A stretch of DNA of 64,000 nucleotides from Saksenaea vasiformis B4078 (lineage: Eukaryota > Mucoromycota > Mucoromycetes > Mucorales > Saksenaeaceae): assembly GCA_000697055.1 (NCBI GenBank), contig JNDT01002287.1, positions 1 to 64,000 of the forward strand, written 5' to 3'. Below, piece by piece: positions 57,049 to 64,000 of this stretch. Made by a program: the position numbers and the translations under genes. The notes under the pieces are model-generated. The model was not told where the DNA came from and made no database searches. It worked only from the letters and a program-made list of their open reading frames with translations. Position 1 is the first letter of the stretch, and each line of letters opens with the position of its first letter.

Positions 57049-58833
57049 GTAACTGTCTCCATTACCAGTTATTAACGTTTTTCCAGTTGGACATGAACGA
57101 AGTGATGAAGTGAACGAAATGAAGTTTCTCCGAAAGATATTATCGCTTTTCATTTTTCTGGATGTTTCGGCGAAAGTCACGGTCAAGATTTTTTTTTGGG
57201 CAATTTGACTCTTTTGCAGACTGAATGCCTACAACTAAGCGGAAGAATTGAAGCAAAACTGTGAACTCCTTTCTGCTATATACCGCAGCAGACAATGGTG
57301 GATTGAAACCGCTATGAGTCTTTAACCCCTCGGTCGGTACGATGGTTTGCTAGTGGTGCATTCGCAAGCGAGACTCCTGATGCATCCGAATTTGGTAGTA
57401 TATTGGAGTACCTCCTCTAAATAAAGTTTGCGTTGAGATAGCACCTCCTTTCAGATTAATAAAGTACTTGTATTGGTGCGTTGTATCTCTCTATACTGTG
57501 TTCATGCTGGAGACTAGTTCCATTATCTTATGTATTGCAGATAACGGCATATAATGGTGTTTAGGATATTTCTTTTTACACTTGTCATATTATCCCATCA
57601 ACTCGTTCGATGTGTTAGTTGCACTTATCTATCCAATGTACGACAGAGCCACCAGATGTATGAAAACACGCAGGCGCGAAAGAGATGCAAACGTAGTTCT
57701 AATCGTACGATCCCAGTATGTCCAACTATGAAAGGGACTAGGCGGCATATGCAGAGCCTTTAATAAGGGTAATTTTGATGACGAGAAGTATTAACCGTTA
57801 GCAGCATACCTAACAATATGTTAAAATTTTTGGAAGGAAGCTAGTTACAAAATATCTCGTAAAAAGGAGCACTTAACAGGACACGACACGACATGTTCAT
57901 GTCATTCTTATGATGGAACCGTTCAATCTTGGAAAGCAACAGAACTTAGCCTGTGTGATCAGGTATCCCTGGTTGAATACGTAGTTACCACCATTGGTAT
58001 AAATATCAACGATTACAGCAAGCACCTGATCTAAGATAAGGAGCATGACGCGGTTGCGGTACTCCGAGCAATATTGAACTCTCATACATACGCAGGAACA
58101 CGTATATAGTCAGTATGCTTATCCCTAACATAGCATATTCCTTATAATCTATAAGCACAGCAAGTGAAACATGCTTCATGCAATAGCAGATAGGCTCTCC
58201 TTGTATCAGATGCCTATTCACGGTTTACGGCTCTTGCTCAGCCGCACTCACTATAGATCTGGTACGTTGCAGTTCCCCCCTGCCAGCAGCGGCATACCTT
58301 CGGGGTGAGTAAATGCCAGAAACGTATCATTTCATGTAGGATCGAAATTTTAGCGGTTTACTTGGGCTTTTACATGAACAAGCAACCTCTTCGGATACCA
58401 AATTCCCGGCCCGGAGATCAATAATGTTTAGAGTAGTTTCGGTGGGTCTGCGATTGCGCAAGATATGGCTCCAAAAAGTGCGGGTCGGATTAGGTACGGC
58501 TCCTAAGAGATCTGCTCATCATCTCTTTTAAAAAGATCTTTTCTAAATAAAACGAGTGTATTTCCTTTTAAAACATTTGTACTATCGTACAGCAGCAATT
58601 ATTTCAATCAACCGTGTTTCTTAGAATGCTAGGAGTTGCTTGGACATTGCATACTCATTCGTCGTCTTTGAATCGGAAAGCGGTTTCGTATTTCCAGTCT
58701 CGCGCACTCATATTATATGGCAAGCAGTTTTACGTTCCTCCCAATTTGCAATATTTGTTTGGCGTGTTAACATCGGCTTAGCATAAACCTTATGGAATTT
58801 AAGCGGAGCGATTCCGAGCGCCCAGATTGATAA
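57049..58833. other. Intergenic, no recognisable gene
   Basis: ORFs are short. A segment at about 58230-58480 weakly resembles the ~600-bp dispersed repeat. The last part carries the promoter of the following large gene. Confidence 0.4.
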
Positions 58834-61800
58834 ATGGATGACAGACACTACGACTCATTTTTCTTTACTTCCAATGAGTTCTTACAATCCAAACGAGAAG
58901 CTATCAGCAAGTGTAATGAGAAAAGGTTTACTATGTTCTTGTGCTGTTACCTGATGTTATCAGTAGTTAAGTCAATTTTTGGCGTATGACGTTATCAATC
59001 GATGTTCACGAGGTCTTCATTTTGACGGATACACTGCTGAGCACTCTGCAATAGAGATTGAAGAGGGAAAGGAGAACGTTCTGAAGCTTCTTTACGAATA
59101 CTCTTACGACAAACCATTCGTAGAACATACTTGCACGAAAGCCATCGAGGGGGACAATTTCATGGGTAGACTGCTGATGGATGACAGCGCCCACTGTTTT
59201 CCGTCTAAAGCGTTTGCTTATGATATTGCCGCTGAAATTAGTTTCAATGCACGTAAATGGAACCAGCCGTCTTTTGCAGAGGACTTAGTTGAATATACTG
59301 TTTCCTATGTTTCTTGGGGAGAAGTGACGAATCAAGCAGACATCTTTGAATGACCCAATTTATGGCGTCCCTATAGGTGCATCTGTCTTTGGAGTATGCC
59401 AAAGCAACCACACGTTTCAAAGAATCTGTGCGAAATGCCCTAAACGAGGATACTGACAAGAACAAATATAAAGCTCTGCAAACTGTATTTGAACGGTTTG
59501 GATATTACTACCCATCAAAGATCTTGCTCGGTACTGCGATTAATACATATGTAGAGCTACCTAACCATCTCCTGACTTAGGCGGTGTACTCGCTTGCAAG
59601 AGAAAGAATCCAAACGTACCAGAAGGAAGCGACTGTGAGCTAGAGAACGAGCATACAGCAATACAGTTCAGCGAAGACGTAGCGGAAAACATTACCAACG
59701 CAATCAGAAATCATAAACACTGGGAACTTATAGGTAAATTTCACGCATCTCTCTGATATTTTCTAGACAAACTTGCGATAGGTGGTGATCCAGGGTCCTT
59801 TTTCGTGGATGGATTAGCGAAATGGAGAGAGACTACAAGATCCAGACCGGCCATTATCCAGTTCAACGATGTGAAGCCAATTTATCATATCCTTGAGAAG
59901 GATGAACGTCGACAAGTGGAGGAAGTTTACGAGAAGGCATTTTCCGATGGCTATTTTAGAAATCAAGCAGAAAAGAATAATATCAAGATTTCCAAAAAAT
60001 GCGAGAAAAGAGATGAAGACCAGCGAAGTAAGATTGATGGCACGGATTGTTTGTTGCAAACAATCGAACAGGCACCCAATTGCGAAAATGAAACACATCA
60101 AAGCGAACTTGAATATATGAACCGCCGGCTGCAGGATTTGGATCAAGATGTCAACATAACAATTGATCATTGGCAGGAAACTGCGCAAAACGAGCCTGAA
60201 GAAGACTTGTTCAGCGAGGAGGGCATCGATGACAATGGAGATATCGACAATTGTAACCTTGAAGGAAGGGCCATTGATTCCCAAAATGAAGATACAGAAA
60301 ATAGGGCTGCAGATCTGCAGAGTCATGAAGACAATGCAAACGGAGACCATACATATATTGATGGAAACGTGCAACTGGCTGAGCAAGGGAATGAATATGT
60401 GCTAAGCGAATCCGAAGGCGACGGATCCGGCAAGAGCGGCACTGCAAATGAAAGTATCATCAAGGTGGACCCAATGGCTGTCTGTCAGGAAAATGAAGGT
60501 GCTCACATTAGCTCTGACGATATGTATAGTCGTGGAAGCAGTGTGGATGGAGACCGCGATAACATTGATCAGAAAATTATCAATGAAGACCTGCAAATTG
60601 AACTTGCGAACGCATACAGCGACGAGGATGATGGAACTAGGTATTACGAAAAGGATGCTATTATCTACGATGATGCATTCGATATAAACGATGAGTTGAA
60701 GCAGTTCGAGCTTGGCGAGAAGTATTACTGCGGAATAGACGTGGATAGAGACTACGTTAAAGCAATGGAATGGTACAGGAGAGCGGCAGATCAAGGAAAC
60801 AAAGATGCACAAACTAAACTTGGATGGATGCATTACTGGGGATTTGGTGTGAAGCAAGATAAGGTCAAAGCAATTGAATGGTACAAAAAAGCAGCGGATC
60901 AAGGAAACGACGACGCGCAAAAAGTAATTGGACATATGTATCGTTGGGGAGATGGTGTGAATCAAGACATTAACAAAGCGATTGAATGTTACGAAGTATT
61001 GGCATATCGGGGAAATGAAGAGATGCAAATGACGCTTGGATGGATGTACTATTGGGGAGAAGATGTATACAAAGAATTGAACAAGTCGATCCACTGGTTT
61101 AAAAAAGCAGCCGATCAGGGAAATTCAGATGCACAAATCAGACTTGGCGATATGTACCAGTATGGACGAGGTGTAGATCGAGATTATCTTAAATCTGTTG
61201 GATGGTACAAAAAGGCAGCTGCTCAGGGAAATAGCGATGCACAAGCCAAACTTGGAGAAATGTACAAATATGGAAGAGGTGTGCCTCGAGACTACAAGAA
61301 AGCAGTCGAATGGTACGAAAAAGCAGCAAATCAGGGACATGGTATTGGGCAATATAATCTTGGTCTTATGTATCGGTTGGGGCTGGGCGTGAAGATGGAC
61401 CATGAGAAAGCGAACAGATTGTACTCCAAGGCGTCTGAATGGTGCAAAAACGCAGCTGATCAAGGAAATGAAGATGCGCAACACACACTTGGATGGATGT
61501 ATCGTTGGGGCCATGGAGTGAAGAAAGACATTGACAAGGCAATTGAATGGCACCAAAAAGCGGCGGAGCAAGGGAATGAAGATGCGCAAAAGAGATTGGG
61601 ATATATTTACAGAGAAGAAAAGGAAGACATCGACAAAGCAATTGAATGGTATCAAAAATCGGCGAATCAAGGAAATGAAGGTGCGCGAATATCACTTGGA
61701 GATATTTACAGATGGGAAAAGAAAGACATGGACAAAGCAATTGAATGGTACCAAAAAGCAGCGGATCAAGGAAATGCGTGGTGGGTGCAAGGTGCACTTG

Positions 61801-62009
61801 GAGATATATACAGATATGAAAAGAGAGATATCGACAAAGCAATTGAATGGTACAAAAAATCAGCAGATCAAGGAAATAAATATGCGCAAGAAGAATTGGA
61901 AGATATTTATAGAGATGAAAAGAAAGACATCGACAAAGCAATTGAATGGTACCAAAAAGCGGCGAATCAAAGAAGCTGGGAGGCACAAATCAAACTTGGA
62001 TATATTTAA
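58834..62009 (+). CDS. MACPF-like domain fused to Sel1-like repeats
   Basis: Five exons (58834-58925, 58972-59323, 59377-59530, 59581-59733, 59767-62009), 2994 nt, 997 aa. Residues ~30-290 resemble the MACPF/perforin-like fold: FERFGYYYPSKILLGG recalls the MACPF signature, and IGGDPGSFFVDGLAKW with NDVKPIYHIL fits the end of such domains. This assignment is by pattern and is moderate in certainty. Residues ~330-550 are acidic and disordered. From ~560 there are about 13 Sel1-like repeats, for example AKLGEMYKYGRGVPRDYKKA VEWYEKAANQG. The later repeats are shortened by ~3 residues (GYIYREEKEDIDKAIEWY). Sel1 repeats mediate protein contacts. No signal peptide is visible, which argues against a simple secreted pore-former. 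The last intron (33 nt) is unusually short. Confidence 0.65.
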
Positions 62010-62132
62010 AGAGATGAAAAGAATGGTATCAATAAAGCAATTGAATGGCACCAGAAAGCAGCGGATCAAGGGAATTCATGGGCGAGAAGCGCACTTGATG
62101 GCTTAATGAGAGAAGGATGGAGAATTGAGTAA
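62010..62132 (+). pseudogene. Read-through continuation of the Sel1 repeats beyond a stop
   Basis: In frame after the TAA at 62007-62009 the sequence continues RDEKNGINKAIEWHQKAADQ and ends MREGWRIE at a TAA. Equivalent positions in other repeats read TAC (Tyr), so the stop is a likely one-base change that removed the final repeat. Confidence 0.7.
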
Positions 62133-63893
62133 AGTAATTGACGGTTTCTATTTTATTTTATTTTCTTCCTCAATCTCTGGTTTCCGCTTTGTCGTGCAAA
62201 CCGAGAAGAAAAAAGAGATACATTTCCCTTGACGTCATGCAGGCTAAGCGATAGATAGAAAGACATGAATCCTTTAACGAGATTGTTTTGTGAAAAACAG
62301 TGTCAAAGAGAGAGAAAAAAAGAAGATCCATGCGTGCGTTTAGACACTACTTATTTTAAGTGGAACCCGTTGTTCACGCCCTCCAACAGGATAACTGAGA
62401 AACCATCACCGGACTACTATGATGTAAGGCTGAGTGCATCCTGGCAAAATGTACCATTTCTCAGTGTAGACACGCATCACTTCTCATCACAGAACTTATT
62501 CGACTTGAATGTAACATAGTATCTATTTGATGCAAACGGTCATTCATAAGCCCTCCTTATTTCTTGCAGTCGGATATTTATTTTTGTCATAAGTGACAGC
62601 GGGTTGCGACATTTGATTCTGGGAAATAGTATGCACAGAGTACAATCTTGGTATGACTGAGAGAAATATGACAGGTGGAATCATCATAACCATGTGCTAT
62701 TTTAGGCAATGTGTGACAAGATAAGGTGTGCAGACGATCGACGATCTTTGCGGACACTCTTCGCCAGAAAGTCCCGCTATAAACACACTGCATTATCGAT
62801 AACTGAGATAAGCGTTTGAGCTGCTCAGAAATTTGTCAATGTGGAGAATTAACGAAGAAACACTTACCTAGTATTCAACAGAGTCTTCGTACAGCCTACT
62901 CAGGTAAGCTGAACGAAGTCCCTTCACAATTCTTCGAGAGTATATCGAAAAGAATCCTCCCGCTGCACTCGCCGACATGCGAGAAATATTTATGAAATAT
63001 TCGAAGATACCATTATGTCGGGCCTATTGTGTGCAGACGCTGTAGTACATTCATATTAAAACAAACACCCACCATTACTCCGTCTGTTCGGAAATCTGAT
63101 GCCAGAACTCACACGAGCATAAAAGATTACAATGAAGTTTCACGCACCCCGTCATCTGATTTCACACACACAAATTAGCTAGCGCTGCAGGATTGAATGC
63201 AGTTCCACGACTAGCCATTATGAGTCTGAGATAGAAAACCAAGTGACTTGTCGAAGCGAAAGAGTAAAGGATTTGACTTACCGTCAAGCAGCGCCTAAGG
63301 TGGTCTCACTTTTAACACAATGACGAAGACCCTGCCTGCATTTCAACCTTAACTCTACGTAGACATACAGTCAATACATGATGCATAATTTAAATTGTAT
63401 CACCGGGTAATAATTTTCCTTTTATGTAGCAAAATTCCACTTACTGTCTTTGCTATTATGGAATATGAAAACGTGGACTAGCAACTACCGATGATCGATG
63501 ATGGTTACAAGTAATTTGTACAGTAAATTGTGTAAATTGATAAAATCAAAAAGAAGGCTATACGGAATCATACATCCCAGAGATCTTCGTCCTCGCTGAG
63601 TTTACACCGATTCGCACATGCCTGTATCTCTCGAACTTACCTATTGCGGTGTTTCTATAATCGGACCGACATGGCCTCGAGAATCAAACCTCTTACTATG
63701 GAAACTATCTTTTTCTTTCATCGAGCTCATTTAAATCTCTGCAGACCTTTCGATTTTTTCAAGATCAGCCAAGGTTTTCTCTAGAGACTCTAGATCTTGC
63801 CAATCAGTTTGTCGGTTGTTCGATTCGGCTTTGAAACATTTGAATATTTAAATGGAACGGCTCGCTTGATAATTCCTCATCTTTTTCATCAAC
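62133..63893. other. Intergenic, no recognisable gene
   Basis: No domain-bearing ORF. The part at 62310-62345 faintly resembles the inverted ~600-bp repeat. The last ~100 bases should hold the promoter of the following secreted-protein gene. Confidence 0.4.
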
Positions 63894-64000
63894 ATGAAGG
63901 CATTCTCCATCATTTCTGCTACTGTTACCGTCTTACCAGCCCTTGCTTACGGCCTCGTTGGCATCGACTGGAGCATGTCCAACGTGCCCGCGAATGGCCT
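63894..64000 (+). CDS. Secreted protein, N-terminus only
   Basis: The ATG at 63894 opens MKAFSIISATVTVLPALAYG, a clear signal peptide, followed by LVGIDWSMSNVPANGL before the window ends. The family cannot be judged from 35 residues. The TCATCAACATGAAG context and pyrimidine-rich leader support the start. Confidence 0.6.
   Translation, partial: MKAFSIISATVTVLPALAYGLVGIDWSMSNVPANG

Noticed and set aside
60402..61986. Long minus-strand ORFs (60402-61094, 61125-61670, 61366-61986)
   Set aside because: They are reverse-strand shadows of the Sel1 repeat array, produced by its regular codon pattern; no domain and no start or splice context.

Overview
This window looks like nuclear DNA of an early-diverging filamentous fungus, most likely Mucoromycota (a Mucorales-type genome). 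Genes are spread over both strands and broken by short introns of about 46-85 nt. Recognisable housekeeping proteins include Aha1, Jip5/WDR55, a PA2G4/EBP1 homologue, beta-carbonic anhydrase, a MARCH5-type RING-CH ligase, ABHD11, bZIP and C2H2 factors and DUF4112. They alternate with dense transposon debris, MITEs and lineage-specific families. The species cannot be named from the sequence alone.

Layout. 1-7131: dispersed repeats, a MARCH5-like gene (-) and aldo-keto reductase copy 1. 7498-13638: two diverged copies of a large unknown gene family, the second decayed and carrying a MITE and a GC-rich minisatellite. 13765-23005: transposon graveyard with three broken Fanzor fragments, a CACTA-type transposase pseudogene and AT-rich palindromic repeats. 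23859-24965: aldo-keto reductase copy 2. 25275-34904: two Fanzor/DDE-transposase units in the same orientation. 34909-57048: mostly ordinary genes (ABHD11, bZIP, DUF4112, PA2G4, Jip5, carbonic anhydrase, C2H2, a proline-rich protein, Aha1) with scattered repeats. 58834-62009: a large protein that appears to fuse a MACPF-like domain to Sel1-like repeats. 63894-end: start of a secreted protein.

The most notable system is the Fanzor block. Fanzors are eukaryotic relatives of TnpB, RNA-guided RuvC-like nucleases. The copy at 25275-28046 splices into an uninterrupted 817-residue protein with the D/E/D triad and a zinc-binding C-terminus. The copy at 30440-33199 is damaged but lies with a decayed IS630/Tc1-type DDE transposase between matching terminal inverted repeats flanked by TA (30252-34904). 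This gives a transposase-then-nuclease order like that of bacterial IS607/IS605 elements. Both full copies share a hydrophobic N-terminal exon of exactly 142 nt. Both also end in a hairpin whose sequence differs but whose pairing is kept, followed by a shared TTTTTACGGTA motif; this is a candidate guide-RNA (omega-RNA) 3' region.

For twelve genes and the intact Fanzor, exon models were checked by summing exon lengths: each total is divisible by three and ends at the stated stop. Functions of the unknown families are not claimed.
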